From: JANPEF01 sp046596055
GTDB taxonomy: Bacteria; Eisenbacteria; RBG-16-71-46; DASYSL01
Direction of reading: 5' to 3'
NCBI GenBank assembly: GCA_046596055.1
Contig: JBKJNH010000304.1
Location: 1 to 28,614, forward strand
Length of the DNA stretch: 28,614 nt
Numbering within the stretch: position 1 is the stretch's first letter; every line of letters begins with the position of its first letter. Shown piece after piece: positions 1 to 7,759 of the stretch. The translations under genes were made by a program, and so were the position numbers. The notes beneath the pieces are model-generated. The model made no database searches and was not told where the DNA came from. It saw nothing but the letters and a program-made list of their open reading frames with translations.

Positions 1-68
1 CGCCCATGGCGTCGATCTTCTCCATGTAGACGAGCTCGTCTACATGGAGAAGATCGACGCCATGGGCG
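1..68. repeat. Perfect 68-bp palindrome at window edge
   Basis: Bases 1-34 are the exact reverse complement of bases 35-68, with no spacer; the centre is GACGAG|CTCGTC at 29-40. The right arm is genuine mutase coding sequence, since it leads straight into a conserved IDAMGG segment. The left arm read in the same frame has no resemblance to that family. The simplest reading is a fold-back (chimeric read or assembly-graph artefact) at a contig end rather than a biological hairpin. Confidence 0.9.
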
Positions 69-451
69 GCATGCTCGTGGCGATCGAGCAGGGCTATCCG
101 CAGCGCGAGATCCATGAGGCCGCCTACGCCCACCAGCTGGCCGTCGAGGCAGGCACGGCCGGTGTCGTGGGCGTCAATCGCTTCGTCGAGGACGAGCCGG
201 CCGCAGGGAACGTGTTTGCGCCCGACCCTGCAGTGGAGCGGGATCGCGCCTCCCGCCTGGCGCAGTGGCGCAGCGAACGCGATGCGACGGCCGCCGCAGA
301 CGCGCTCGCCACACTCGAGGTCGCCGCCCGCGGCGACGCGAACCTGGTGCCGTGCATCCTGGCCTGCGTCGAGGCGCACGTCACCCTGGGCGAGATCAGC
401 GACCGCCTGCGGGGCGTGTTCGGGCTGTACCGGCCACCCGCCCTGTTCTGA
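35..451 (+). CDS. Methylmalonyl-CoA mutase large (catalytic) subunit, C-terminal part
   Basis: This is the 3' end of an acyl-CoA mutase large-subunit gene; the 5' part is missing because the window begins inside a palindrome. The frame is open to the left edge, but only sequence right of the palindrome centre is trusted. The segment IDAMGGM..AIEQGYPQREIHEAAY, followed by VVGVNRF and the ending GVFGLYRPP, matches the C-terminus of the TIM-barrel catalytic domain of B12-dependent methylmalonyl-CoA mutases, which isomerise (R)-methylmalonyl-CoA to succinyl-CoA. The protein stops right after the catalytic domain. The cobalamin-binding domain must therefore be on a separate polypeptide, as in two-subunit forms, and it is not in this window. 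An internal ATG at 44 exists but is not the real start. Methylmalonyl-CoA epimerase at 2243 belongs to the same pathway. Confidence 0.88.
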   Translation, partial: LVYMEKIDAMGGMLVAIEQGYPQREIHEAAYAHQLAVEAGTAGVVGVNRFVEDEPAAGNVFAPDPAVERDRASRLAQWRSERDATAAADALATLEVAARGDANLVPCILACVEAHVTLGEISDRLRGVFGLYRPPALF

Positions 452-459
452 GGGGCGCC

Positions 460-1341
460 GTGCACGACCGCCCGCGCGCACGAGTCCTCCTGGGCGCCCT
501 CGCCGTGCTCGCGGTCGCCGCCGGCTGCGCCCCGCTCAACTACACACACCCCGTGCAGCCGTACGAGACTTTCTGCTGCGTGAAGCCGCCCGCATCCACC
601 GAATCCCTGCTCGTGGTCAGCTACAACATCCGCTTCTCCCACGAATTGCCGTTGGCGATCGAGACCCTGCAGGGGTCGCCGACGCTGGCCGCCTCCGACG
701 TCCTCCTGCTGCAGGAGATGGATGGCATCGGCGCGCGTCGCGTCGCGCGCGCGCTGGGGATGAACCTCGTCTACTACCCCGCCGTTCGTCACCCGTCGAG
801 CGACCGCGACTTCGGGAACGCCGTGCTCTCGCGCTGGCCCGTGCTGCGTCACAGAAAACTGATCCTGCCGCATCGCGGTCGCTTCGGGCGCACGCAACGC
901 ATCGGTGTGCTGGCCGTGATCGCGGTCGGCGGTCGGGAGGTCACCGTCTCGAGCGTGCACCTGGCGACACCGATCGAGGTCGGGCCCGGGAAGCGACGCG
1001 AGCAGGTCGATGCGATCGCCGACTTCGCCGCGGCGACGAAGTCGGACCTCGTGCTCATCGGCGGCGACCTCAACGACTCGGGGTTGCCGACGCGCTTCGT
1101 CGAGCGCGGATACGCCTGCCCGACGCGCAGGATCGGCTCGACCAGCGTCCACGGTTTCGCGCTGGACCACGTCCTCGTACGACGCCGTACGGGCACGGCT
1201 CTCGGCGACTCGCTCGCCGCGCTCGAGGATGCGCGATCGCCGGTGGTCGTCGTGCCCTCCGACGGGGTGGTCAGCGATCACTATCCGATCTGGGCCCGCA
1301 TCCCGCTCACCGCTCCGGCGACGAGCATGAGCGCGCGATGA
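460..1341 (+). CDS. Endonuclease/exonuclease/phosphatase-family lipoprotein
   Basis: A 293-residue protein of the EEP fold (Mg2+-dependent phosphodiesterases: nucleases, sphingomyelinases, inositol phosphatases). In order the family motifs are SYNIRFS near the start, LLLQEMDG (metal-binding Glu), GNAVLSRWPV, SSVHLATP (His), GGDLNDS (Asp/Asn), DHVLV and the terminal SDHYPIWA (Asp-His pair). The GTG start at 460 was chosen because it yields a short basic N-terminus, a hydrophobic stretch and a lipobox-like AAGC at residues 20-23, so export and lipid anchoring are likely. The stop overlaps the next ATG by 4 bases (ATGA), implying translational coupling with the phosphatase. The start lies 8 bases after the mutase stop; no strong ribosome-binding site is seen. 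The substrate cannot be told from sequence. Confidence 0.85.
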   Translation: MHDRPRARVLLGALAVLAVAAGCAPLNYTHPVQPYETFCCVKPPASTESLLVVSYNIRFSHELPLAIETLQGSPTLAASDVLLLQEMDGIGARRVARALGMNLVYYPAVRHPSSDRDFGNAVLSRWPVLRHRKLILPHRGRFGRTQRIGVLAVIAVGGREVTVSSVHLATPIEVGPGKRREQVDAIADFAAATKSDLVLIGGDLNDSGLPTRFVERGYACPTRRIGSTSVHGFALDHVLVRRRTGTALGDSLAALEDARSPVVVVPSDGVVSDHYPIWARIPLTAPATSMSAR

Positions 1342-1913
1342 CGCGGTCACGCGCGACTGCGCTCGGTGCGCTCCTGCTCGCGATCGGGCTGACCGGATGC
1401 GGCGGCGCCCCGCGCACGCTCGTGCACGGCTCGACGGGGCGCGCGTTCGCGCTCCCGGTTCCCGAGTCGAGCATCAAGCGCTTCGCGTGGATCGATTCGG
1501 GCGTGGTGGCGCGCGGTGGGCAGCCCGACGACGAGGGCATGCGGTGGCTCGCCGAACAAGGCTTCCGCACGGTCATCACCTTTCGGAAACGGCATGACGA
1601 GGAAGCGGCGGCGGCGCGGGCGGGCCTGCCGCTGGTCGAGATCCCGATCCACGCGGGCGTGTTCAGCTCGACGCAGCCGAGCGAGACGCAGGTCTCCCGC
1701 TTCCTGTCGATCGTCCGGGATTCGACACGACGACCCGTGTACTTCCACTGCGCGCGCGGCGCCGATCGCACCGGAATGTTCGGCGCGATCTATCGCATCG
1801 AGGTCGACGGCTGGACGAACGACGAAGCGGTCGAGGAGATGCAGGCGTTCGGGTACAACGACGTTTACAAGGACCTGATCCGGTACGTCCGGGATTACCG
1901 CCCGCGCGATTGA
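1338..1913 (+). CDS. CX5R (dual-specificity/tyrosine-type) protein phosphatase lipoprotein
   Basis: A 191-residue protein with a signal sequence and a good lipobox (LTGC, residues 18-21), so probably membrane-anchored outside the cytoplasm. The phosphatase signature HCARGADRTG at residues 137-146 gives the nucleophile Cys138 and phosphate-binding Arg144 (C-X5-R). Upstream GGQPDDEGMRWLAEQGFRTVI is typical of the atypical dual-specificity / DSP-like family, which hydrolyses phosphotyrosine, phosphoserine or other phosphate esters. The ATG overlaps the previous stop (ATGA at 1338-1341). The last 19 bases overlap the end of the convergent gene 1895-2167. An exported CX5R phosphatase beside an exported EEP-fold enzyme suggests extracytoplasmic phosphoester hydrolysis; the substrate is unknown. 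Confidence 0.85.
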   Translation: MTRSRATALGALLLAIGLTGCGGAPRTLVHGSTGRAFALPVPESSIKRFAWIDSGVVARGGQPDDEGMRWLAEQGFRTVITFRKRHDEEAAAARAGLPLVEIPIHAGVFSSTQPSETQVSRFLSIVRDSTRRPVYFHCARGADRTGMFGAIYRIEVDGWTNDEAVEEMQAFGYNDVYKDLIRYVRDYRPRD

Positions 1914-2167
1914 TCCCAGGCGGTCGGGTCGGCGCTCAGCTCACGGTCCGCTTCGTCGCACAGCTTTTCGTACGCGGCGCGATCCTCGGGCAACGCGTCG
2001 AGGTGCAGCACGAGGTGTCCCGCCGCATGTCGCGGGGCCGGGATGTCGCCGTGCTCGAGCGCGTGGCGGATCCGGGCGAGGCTTTCCGCAATGCCCCGCA
2101 GCGCGGCGGTGCCGGTCGAAACGGGCCGTTCGGCGGTGGAATCAGGGGAATCGGCGGGCAACGACAT
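1895..2167 (-). CDS. Small hypothetical protein (90 aa)
   Basis: This reading frame starts at an ATG preceded on its own strand by GGAG about 9 bases upstream. It encodes a soluble acidic protein with a disordered Ser/Pro/Thr start, then an amphipathic helical segment (residues about 22-80) including ARIRHALEHGD and LPEDRAAYEKLCDEAD. I do not recognise a family. It ends 19 bases inside the convergent phosphatase gene and is divergent from the epimerase, 75 bases away. It fills an otherwise unexplained gap with plausible codon use and a ribosome-binding site, but a spurious frame in high-GC DNA is possible. Confidence 0.55.
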   Translation of the reverse strand: MSLPADSPDSTAERPVSTGTAALRGIAESLARIRHALEHGDIPAPRHAAGHLVLHLDALPEDRAAYEKLCDEADRELSADPTAWDQSRGR

Positions 2168-2242
2168 CGGCGGGACTCCGGGGTGGCGTTCGTCGACCGG
2201 GGGCGGCTTCCCCGCCCGGCCCGGCTCACGTATCCTTGATGG

Positions 2243-2716
2243 ATGACCCAGCATACCACTCCGCCACCTGAGGCCGTCGCCCGGGCGCTGGCCCACGTCT
2301 CGATCGCGGTTCCCGACGCTGAGGCGACCGCCGCGCAGTACGCCACGCTGTTCGGCGCGACCGTGCGCTCGCGCGAGCGGCTCGCCGACCGCGGCCTGCT
2401 CGTCGTCTTCATCGACTGCGCCGGCGTGCCCATCGAGCTGATCCAGCCGATCGATCCCGAGGACGCGACCAACACGGTCGCGAAGTTCCTCAAGACGCGC
2501 GGCCCGGGCCTCCACCACCTTGCGTGGTTCGTCGACGATGCGGCGGCGGCGCTGTCGCACGCGCAGTCGACCGGCGCCCGCCTGGTCGACTCGGCGCCGC
2601 GGGCCGGCGCCGATGGCTGCCGGGTCGCGTTCCTTCATCCCGGATCGACCGCCGGAGTGCTCTCCGAGTTCGTCGAGGGCGGGCCGCACGCGCCGCCGCC
2701 GGCCTCGCCGGAGTAG
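2243..2716 (+). CDS. mce: Methylmalonyl-CoA epimerase (VOC family)
   Basis: A 157-residue vicinal-oxygen-chelate protein, close to the usual length of methylmalonyl-CoA epimerase, which interconverts the (S) and (R) epimers before the mutase. Metal ligand candidates fall where expected: His18 (LAHVSIAV), Glu65 (PIELIQPI), His91 (GLHHLAW) and Glu142 (LSEFVE). The motif order HVSIAV - FGA - PIELIQP - GPGLHHLAW - F.HPG is characteristic. The C-terminus has a short Pro/Ala tail. An overlapping out-of-frame ATG at 2239 was rejected. No strong Shine-Dalgarno is visible. A weak TATCCT at 2231-2236 could even give a near-leaderless transcript. The sugar-dehydrogenase-like gene begins 13 bases after the stop. 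Confidence 0.9.
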   Translation: MTQHTTPPPEAVARALAHVSIAVPDAEATAAQYATLFGATVRSRERLADRGLLVVFIDCAGVPIELIQPIDPEDATNTVAKFLKTRGPGLHHLAWFVDDAAAALSHAQSTGARLVDSAPRAGADGCRVAFLHPGSTAGVLSEFVEGGPHAPPPASPE

Positions 2717-2729
2717 GGCTCGCCCGAGC

Positions 2730-4313
2730 ATGCGCCACGTTCCGGTCCTCCTCGCCCTTGCGGCGCATCTCGTTGGAATCGGGGTCGCGACCAAGCCCGT
2801 GCGCGCGGCGACCCCGACCTACTTCCTGGAGGAAGCGGTCCTCGCCGGGATCGATGCGCCGTCCAATTCCCAGTTCCTGCCGGACGGGCGCATCCTCATC
2901 ACGGGTCAATACACCGCCCAGGTGACGCTGGTCGTGGGTGACTCGCCGGCCGTGGCCTTCGTCGCCGGCACGATCCCGAACGTCCGCAGCGGCGGTGAAG
3001 CGGGCCTGCTGGGCGTGACCGTCGATCCCCGGTTCCCCGCCCGGCCGCACCTCTACGTGCACGCGACGCACACGCCGCCCAACGAGATCCGCGTCACGCG
3101 CTACACGCTCACCGGCGACCTCGCGTGGGCCGGCAACGGCGCGATGTCGATCGACCCAGGGTCGGCGCGCGTGATCCTGGCCGGATTGCCGGATCTTGCG
3201 CCGAAGCACAACGGCGGCACACTGCGCTTCGGCATCGACGGGATGCTCTACATCGCTCTCGGCGACGATGACGATCCGTGCCGCGCCCAGGACCTCACAA
3301 AGCTGCAAGGGAAGATCCTGCGCGTCGACGTCTCGGGCGTGCCCGCCGGCGCCGGCGCCGCACCGCGTTACGCGACGATCACGCCCCCGGGCAACCCGTT
3401 CGTCGCCCACGCCGACAGCGCCGCGCGCCTGGTGTGGGCGCTCGGGCTGCGCAACCCGTTCAGCTTCACGATCGATCCTCTGACCGGCTGCCTCGTGATC
3501 GGCGACGTGGGCAACGAGCTCTGGGAGGAGATCGACCTCGCCTGCAGCGGCGGCAGGAACTTCGGGTGGCCCCACTTCGAGGGCCCGGTGCGCACGACGC
3601 TCACCTGCGCCGGCGCGGACACGACGGCACTTGTCGCCCCCGCCTACACCTATGTGCACACGGAGCCGGGCTTCTCGGTATTCGCGGGCCCCGTGTACCG
3701 GGTCCCCGCCGGAGCCACCGACCCGTTCCAGCCGGAGAACGAAGGGATGATCTTCATGGGCGACACGTGGCGGGGATGGGTGCGCCGCCTGGCGCCGAGC
3801 GGGCCCGACTGGACCCTGGCCCCGCCTGAGTTCGGGCAGCCGAACGCCACGGACTGGGCCACCGGCCCGCGTTACATCACGAGCATGCACGTCGGACCGC
3901 TGGATGGCTCGCTGTACTTCACGATGCTCTACCGCACGACGCCGACGTCGGGCCCGGGCGAACTGCGACGCTTCCGCTACGTCGGTCCGACGACGGCCGT
4001 CGACGATTCGCCGGTCGGCGGAAGCAACCTCGCGTTCACCGGCGCGCACCCCTCGCCGGCGCGCGGCGATGGGCTGGTCGAGCTTGCATGGCGCCAGCCG
4101 ACGGCGGCTCCCATCAACCTCCGGATGCACGACGTGCGCGGACGCTTCGTGCGCGCGCTCGTCTCGGCCGCGGAAGGCGTGCGCGCCGCGGGCCCACATC
4201 ACGTGGCGTGGGATGGCCGGGCGGCGGACGGTTCGCGCGCGGCGGCCGGGATCTACGTGGCGACGCTCGAGGCGCAGGGGGTACGTCGAACGCTGCGCCT
4301 CGTGCGGCTTTGA
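2730..4313 (+). CDS. Secreted PQQ-dependent sugar dehydrogenase-like beta-propeller with C-terminal FlgD-like sorting domain
   Basis: A 527-residue exported protein with a signal peptide ending near VRA-ATP. Residues about 30-420 form a six-bladed propeller of the soluble glucose/aldose sugar dehydrogenase (GSDH) family. KHNGGTLRFG has the conserved His (His160), and the hallmarks LRNPFSFTIDP, IGDVGNELWEEID and NFGWPHFEG follow. The family oxidises sugars or similar alcohols with PQQ and Ca2+ in the periplasm, although many members have unknown substrates. Residues about 440-527 (HDVRGRFVRAL ... HVAWDGRAADGS..AAGIYVATLEA) resemble the FlgD Ig-like or type IX-like sorting modules of FCB and Eisenbacteria-type secreted proteins. 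The ATG follows the epimerase stop by 13 bases, so co-transcription is likely. The dehydrogenase assignment is to family level only. Confidence 0.85.
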   Translation: MRHVPVLLALAAHLVGIGVATKPVRAATPTYFLEEAVLAGIDAPSNSQFLPDGRILITGQYTAQVTLVVGDSPAVAFVAGTIPNVRSGGEAGLLGVTVDPRFPARPHLYVHATHTPPNEIRVTRYTLTGDLAWAGNGAMSIDPGSARVILAGLPDLAPKHNGGTLRFGIDGMLYIALGDDDDPCRAQDLTKLQGKILRVDVSGVPAGAGAAPRYATITPPGNPFVAHADSAARLVWALGLRNPFSFTIDPLTGCLVIGDVGNELWEEIDLACSGGRNFGWPHFEGPVRTTLTCAGADTTALVAPAYTYVHTEPGFSVFAGPVYRVPAGATDPFQPENEGMIFMGDTWRGWVRRLAPSGPDWTLAPPEFGQPNATDWATGPRYITSMHVGPLDGSLYFTMLYRTTPTSGPGELRRFRYVGPTTAVDDSPVGGSNLAFTGAHPSPARGDGLVELAWRQPTAAPINLRMHDVRGRFVRALVSAAEGVRAAGPHHVAWDGRAADGSRAAAGIYVATLEAQGVRRTLRLVRL

Positions 4314-4325
4314 TCCGGGGATCCC

Positions 4326-7300
4326 CTAGGGCTGGACGGCGTCCGGCTTGTCGGGCGTTTTCTCGTCGCTCGTTGCGGCGGCGGCGTCACGCAGAGCTTC
4401 AGGCGGAGCTTCAGGCGGAGCTTCCTCGTCGTCGTGCACTTCGTCCTCGAGTTTCGTCTCCTCCGCGGGGGCCATTCCCTCGCCCTCGACCCGCGCCTCT
4501 TCGGGTCGCTCGACCACCAGCTCCTTGAGTCGCCCGGCGAGCACCCGTACCAAATCCTTGAGCAGCTGCGTGTCCCCGGATGCGAACTCGTAGAAGTCTT
4601 CGCGGCCGAGCGTGATCAGGAGACCGTCCTCGAGGCCCTCGGCGCTCTGTCCGCGCGCCGTGTCGTCGACCAGCGCCCACGTGCCGAATGCCTCCCCGCT
4701 GCCGATCTCGGCGAGCACCTGGTCGCCGGTCGCGAGGCGCACGCGACCTTCCACGACGACGTAAAGCCCGTCGGCCGGGTCGGTCTCTTCGTAGATCCTC
4801 TGGCCCTGCCACATGGGCACTTCGCGGACGTACGCGGAGAGCGCGAGGAGCTGGCGTGGCCCTGCCTGCTTGAACAGGTCGATTCCGCGCAGGTAGAGGA
4901 CCCGTTCGACGTCGTTCATTCCAGGCCTCTCGGCTTCGCCGTTTTCTGCGCGTGGGGCGCCGTCCGCTGCGGGCGCGATGGCGTGTTCCGCCACGGCGCG
5001 AATCCACGGGTCGTCCGACTGCAGTCCGCTCTCGAGCAGCGGCCGCACGTCGACTTTGGGCTCCGCGCCACTCGCCATGGCGCCGGGCGAGGCCTCGAGG
5101 ATGCCGCGCGCCACCTGGAATGCGCGCCCGGGCAGCAGCGAACCCAGGTACTCGAGGGCGCGGGCGGATGACTCGCGGGGCGATCCCGTGCGCAGTGACT
5201 CATAGGCTCCCCGCAGGGGCGCCGGCCAATGATAGCAGGCCAGGGCGCGGCAGGCCCGCTCGAGCGCGCGATCGGCCGACTCGCCGTACGACGCACGCAG
5301 AAGCGCGACCGCACCGTCCGCCGTCGCGGGGAGCGCAACTGCGAGGTCGGTGTGGATGCGGTCGTCGCGCATCTCGCGCAGGAACATTCGGAGCGCGTCA
5401 CGGTGCGAGACCTGCCGGCGGCCCGTTCTCTCGTGAATCCGGTTCAGATTGCGGAGCCCGTGAAAGCGGAGGGCCGGATTGCTGCTTCTCGCCAACTCGA
5501 GCAGGACGGGGCGCGCGCGTCGACCGCCGATCCGGCTGAGCGCGGCAGCCGCGAGGGCGCGCACCTCGTCCTCGGGGTGCGTGCGGGCCAGTTCCGCGAG
5601 ACGCGGGACGGCGCGTTCGCCGAAGGCGACGACCGCGTCCTGCGCCTCGAAGCGGAGCCCGCGGTCGTTCAGGTGATCGAGAGCCACGTCGAGGAACTCC
5701 AACGCGGGAGTCCGGGCCAGCGCCCTCAAGGCAGCGCGGCGCACCTCGCGGTCGCCGTGCGGCAGGAGCAGCCGCAGCCGCTCCGAGGCTGCGGGACCGG
5801 GTTGGTGGCCGAGCCCGCGGCAGGCGTCGCGCAGTTCCTCGGGTGTTCCTGCGGCGATCCTGCGGTCGATCCAGTCGAGCGTGATCGCCCCGTGCGCCAG
5901 CGTGGGTTTCGACTCCATCAGGTCGAGCGCATGCTCGCGGCGCACGCGTTCGTCGCCCTCGATCACCTCCCGGGCGAATGCGGGGGCATCGCGACCGTGC
6001 GTCAGCAGGGCTTCGAGGGCGGCCCGCTGCAGCGGCTCGTAGGGGTCGGCGAGAAACGACCGCAGGCGCTCTTCCTCACCGGAGAAGCCGAGGGCGATCG
6101 CCGCTCGAGTTGCCTCGGTGCGGACCCGCGGCGACTCGTGCCCGAGCGCTCCGAGCACCGCCGGGGCGAGAGACGCCTGACCCGCGCGCGCCGCGAAGCG
6201 CAGCGCGATCGCGACCCGACGCGGATCGTCCGAACCGATCGCCTCGGTGAGCGCCTCGATCGCGCCGGGCATGCGCAGCGACTGGAGCGCGCTGTCGGGC
6301 TCCGCCCACGGCGCGGCCAGCGACTCCCGGAAGGCGCGCACGTAGCGGCGGTGGACCTGGTAGAGCATGGCGATCCACAGCAGCGCGGCCACGACGGTCA
6401 GGCCCGCGACGGCACGAACGCCCACCCCGACCAAGGCGAAAGTGAGGAGCAGCAGTCCGCCGGCCACGGCATCGGCTCCGCGCTCCACGACCACGTCAAG
6501 GGTTGGCTTGACCTGGCGCCTCTCGGGCGGACGGATCGCCATGAAGTAGATCTCGGACGACGACTTCCCCAGCGTCTGGTACACGATGCCCTGCACCCAG
6601 CGCATCGCCTGCGCCACGATCCACACCGGCGCGACGAAGAGTCCGGCGCCGAACACCAGCATCAACGCGGGCTGGAGACCGCTCGCGGCCCCGATGCCGA
6701 GACGTCGCAGGAGCCAGCCGGCAAGGCCGAACTGGACAATCAGCGCGAGGATGTTGAGCCCGGCGTAGAAGCGCCCGAGGAAGCGAGCGAATGCCGCGGG
6801 ATCCGGGTAGGCCTCCTGCGCGAGCGACTTGAACTGGAAGTCGACGAGCGTCGAGACGACGACCGCGAGACCGAGCGCGGCGGCCAGGTAGCGCAGGAAG
6901 CTGGATTCGCGGAAGGCCTTCCATGGCGACGTCCCGGCCGCGACCTGCGTGACCAGGGGGCGCTGGGGCAGCCGCGCGGACAACATGAGGGTCAGCAGGC
7001 GAAAGGCGATCAGCAGGCCGCACAACGCCCACAGGAGAAACGTCGCGCCCTCACCGCCCGCGAAGAAACCCGCGAAGGCTCCGCCGACGATCCCGCCGAC
7101 CAGGCCGCATCCGGTCAACAGCGGAAAAATCAGGCGTGCCCGCTGACTGTCCCACGCGTCGAGCGCGGCGATCCAGAAGTGCGAGACGAGGAGCAGGGTC
7201 AGGCTGCCCGTCCACACGTAGAACACGGCGGGCAGCCACCAGGGGGCGCTCGAGGCGAGAATGGCCGCCGCGGCGCTGAGGCCGATCGCCAACGTCTGGG

Positions 7301-7574
7301 TGACGCCATGAACCTGACTCGAGCCCCATCGGCGGGAGAGGCGGGACTCGAGGGCGATGAGCCCGATCGCAGCCGCGGCCACCGCGACGTACCCCCAGGG
7401 CAGGGCCTGCGCCCCGTATTCCGTCAGGAACAGCGAATCGCGCAGGACCTTGGCGATCGTGTAGCCGGCGAGCAGGCAGCCGACCTGTCCACCCATGAGG
7501 ACGAGGACGAGGCGATCCCCGGGCTCGAGATCCAGGCGACGATCCAGCCGTTCTCCAAGGGGCAAGCGAGCCAT
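4326..7574 (-). CDS. NTT/TLC-like transporter fused to HEAT repeats and a cNMP-binding-like domain
   Basis: A 1082-residue three-part protein. Residues about 20-405 hold roughly eleven hydrophobic segments of the ATP/ADP-translocase-like (Npt1/Npt2, NTT) major-facilitator type (TIAKVLRDSLFLTEYG near the start; KSSSEIYFMAI later). Residues about 435-880 are HEAT-type helical repeats with recurring ALxAL and VRxxAxxAL patterns. From Met886 a cyclic-nucleotide-binding fold follows (LFKQAG ... DGLYVVVEGRVRL ... GEAFGTWALVDDTARG), then a disordered Glu/Pro-rich tail. In the phosphate-binding cassette the usual FGE is FGT (about residue 963), so nucleotide binding may be lost. The ATG at 7574 was preferred over a GTG six bases upstream because GAGG lies 5 bases before it. 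It is divergent from the operon at 7856 and convergent with 2730-4313, 12 bases away. Such fusions are known in family terms; the cargo is not. Confidence 0.85.
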   Translation of the reverse strand: MARLPLGERLDRRLDLEPGDRLVLVLMGGQVGCLLAGYTIAKVLRDSLFLTEYGAQALPWGYVAVAAAAIGLIALESRLSRRWGSSQVHGVTQTLAIGLSAAAAILASSAPWWLPAVFYVWTGSLTLLLVSHFWIAALDAWDSQRARLIFPLLTGCGLVGGIVGGAFAGFFAGGEGATFLLWALCGLLIAFRLLTLMLSARLPQRPLVTQVAAGTSPWKAFRESSFLRYLAAALGLAVVVSTLVDFQFKSLAQEAYPDPAAFARFLGRFYAGLNILALIVQFGLAGWLLRRLGIGAASGLQPALMLVFGAGLFVAPVWIVAQAMRWVQGIVYQTLGKSSSEIYFMAIRPPERRQVKPTLDVVVERGADAVAGGLLLLTFALVGVGVRAVAGLTVVAALLWIAMLYQVHRRYVRAFRESLAAPWAEPDSALQSLRMPGAIEALTEAIGSDDPRRVAIALRFAARAGQASLAPAVLGALGHESPRVRTEATRAAIALGFSGEEERLRSFLADPYEPLQRAALEALLTHGRDAPAFAREVIEGDERVRREHALDLMESKPTLAHGAITLDWIDRRIAAGTPEELRDACRGLGHQPGPAASERLRLLLPHGDREVRRAALRALARTPALEFLDVALDHLNDRGLRFEAQDAVVAFGERAVPRLAELARTHPEDEVRALAAAALSRIGGRRARPVLLELARSSNPALRFHGLRNLNRIHERTGRRQVSHRDALRMFLREMRDDRIHTDLAVALPATADGAVALLRASYGESADRALERACRALACYHWPAPLRGAYESLRTGSPRESSARALEYLGSLLPGRAFQVARGILEASPGAMASGAEPKVDVRPLLESGLQSDDPWIRAVAEHAIAPAADGAPRAENGEAERPGMNDVERVLYLRGIDLFKQAGPRQLLALSAYVREVPMWQGQRIYEETDPADGLYVVVEGRVRLATGDQVLAEIGSGEAFGTWALVDDTARGQSAEGLEDGLLITLGREDFYEFASGDTQLLKDLVRVLAGRLKELVVERPEEARVEGEGMAPAEETKLEDEVHDDEEAPPEAPPEALRDAAAATSDEKTPDKPDAVQP
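4394..4424. repeat. 12-bp tandem repeat in the acidic tail of the NTT-HEAT-cNMP gene
   Basis: GAGCTTCAGGCG occurs at 4394-4405 and again at 4406-4417, followed by a partial third unit (GAGCTTC, 4418-4424). On the coding strand this gives a repeated EAPP peptide in the disordered C-terminal tail. Because the unit is a multiple of three, copy-number change would keep the frame. Confidence 0.85.
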
Positions 7575-7618
7575 CGACACCTCGGGGAACCAGGAAACTG
7601 CCGGGCGGATCCAGTCCG

Positions 7619-7647
7619 ACTGTAGACCCCGGGGCGGCCGGCGTCGA
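7619..7647 (-). promoter_or_regulatory. Weak sigma70-like promoter for the NTT-HEAT-cNMP gene
   Basis: Read on the minus strand, TCGACG (7642-7647) and TACAGT (7619-7624) are separated by exactly 17 bases, each matching 4 of 6 consensus bases. The expected start of transcription is about 35-40 bases before the ATG at 7574. In GC-rich DNA such a match can occur by chance. Confidence 0.35.
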
Positions 7648-7698
7648 GCCTGATACCCGGGGAAGTCCTTGCTCTCTGGAAGGTTGCGCGATTGGTGG

Positions 7699-7727
7699 GT
7701 GACACGATCCCGGGTTCGAGTTCTAAT
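7699..7727 (+). promoter_or_regulatory. Sigma70-type promoter of the OMP/kinase-like/phosphoesterase/transporter operon
   Basis: GTGACA (7699-7704; 5/6 to the -35 consensus) and TCTAAT (7722-7727; 5/6 to the -10 consensus) are spaced by 17 bases. Transcription should begin near 7734 and give a leader of about 120 bases before the first gene at 7856. This is a strong match for a window this rich in G+C. Confidence 0.65.
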
Positions 7728-7759
7728 GGGAAGGCCCCGTACGCTGGATTCGCTGAGAC

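Noticed and set aside
114..1337. Upstream extension of the phosphatase frame
   Set aside because: The residues before the ATG at 1338 are Arg/Pro/Ala shadow of the mutase and EEP genes; the signal peptide and lipobox begin exactly at 1338.
4317..4326. GGGGATCCCC palindrome between convergent genes
   Set aside because: It has no loop and no T-tract, so it is too short to support a terminator.
5229..7625. A 798-codon open frame on the plus strand opposite the NTT-HEAT-cNMP gene
   Set aside because: It is a GC-driven shadow: very Arg/Gly/Glu/Gln-rich, with no domain, while the minus-strand protein has clear transporter, HEAT and cNMP signatures.
7706..7730. A GGTTCGAG motif resembling a tRNA T-loop
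   Set aside because: The flanking bases do not form a T-stem, and no anticodon arm, acceptor stem or CCA could be found. It overlaps the predicted promoter spacer.
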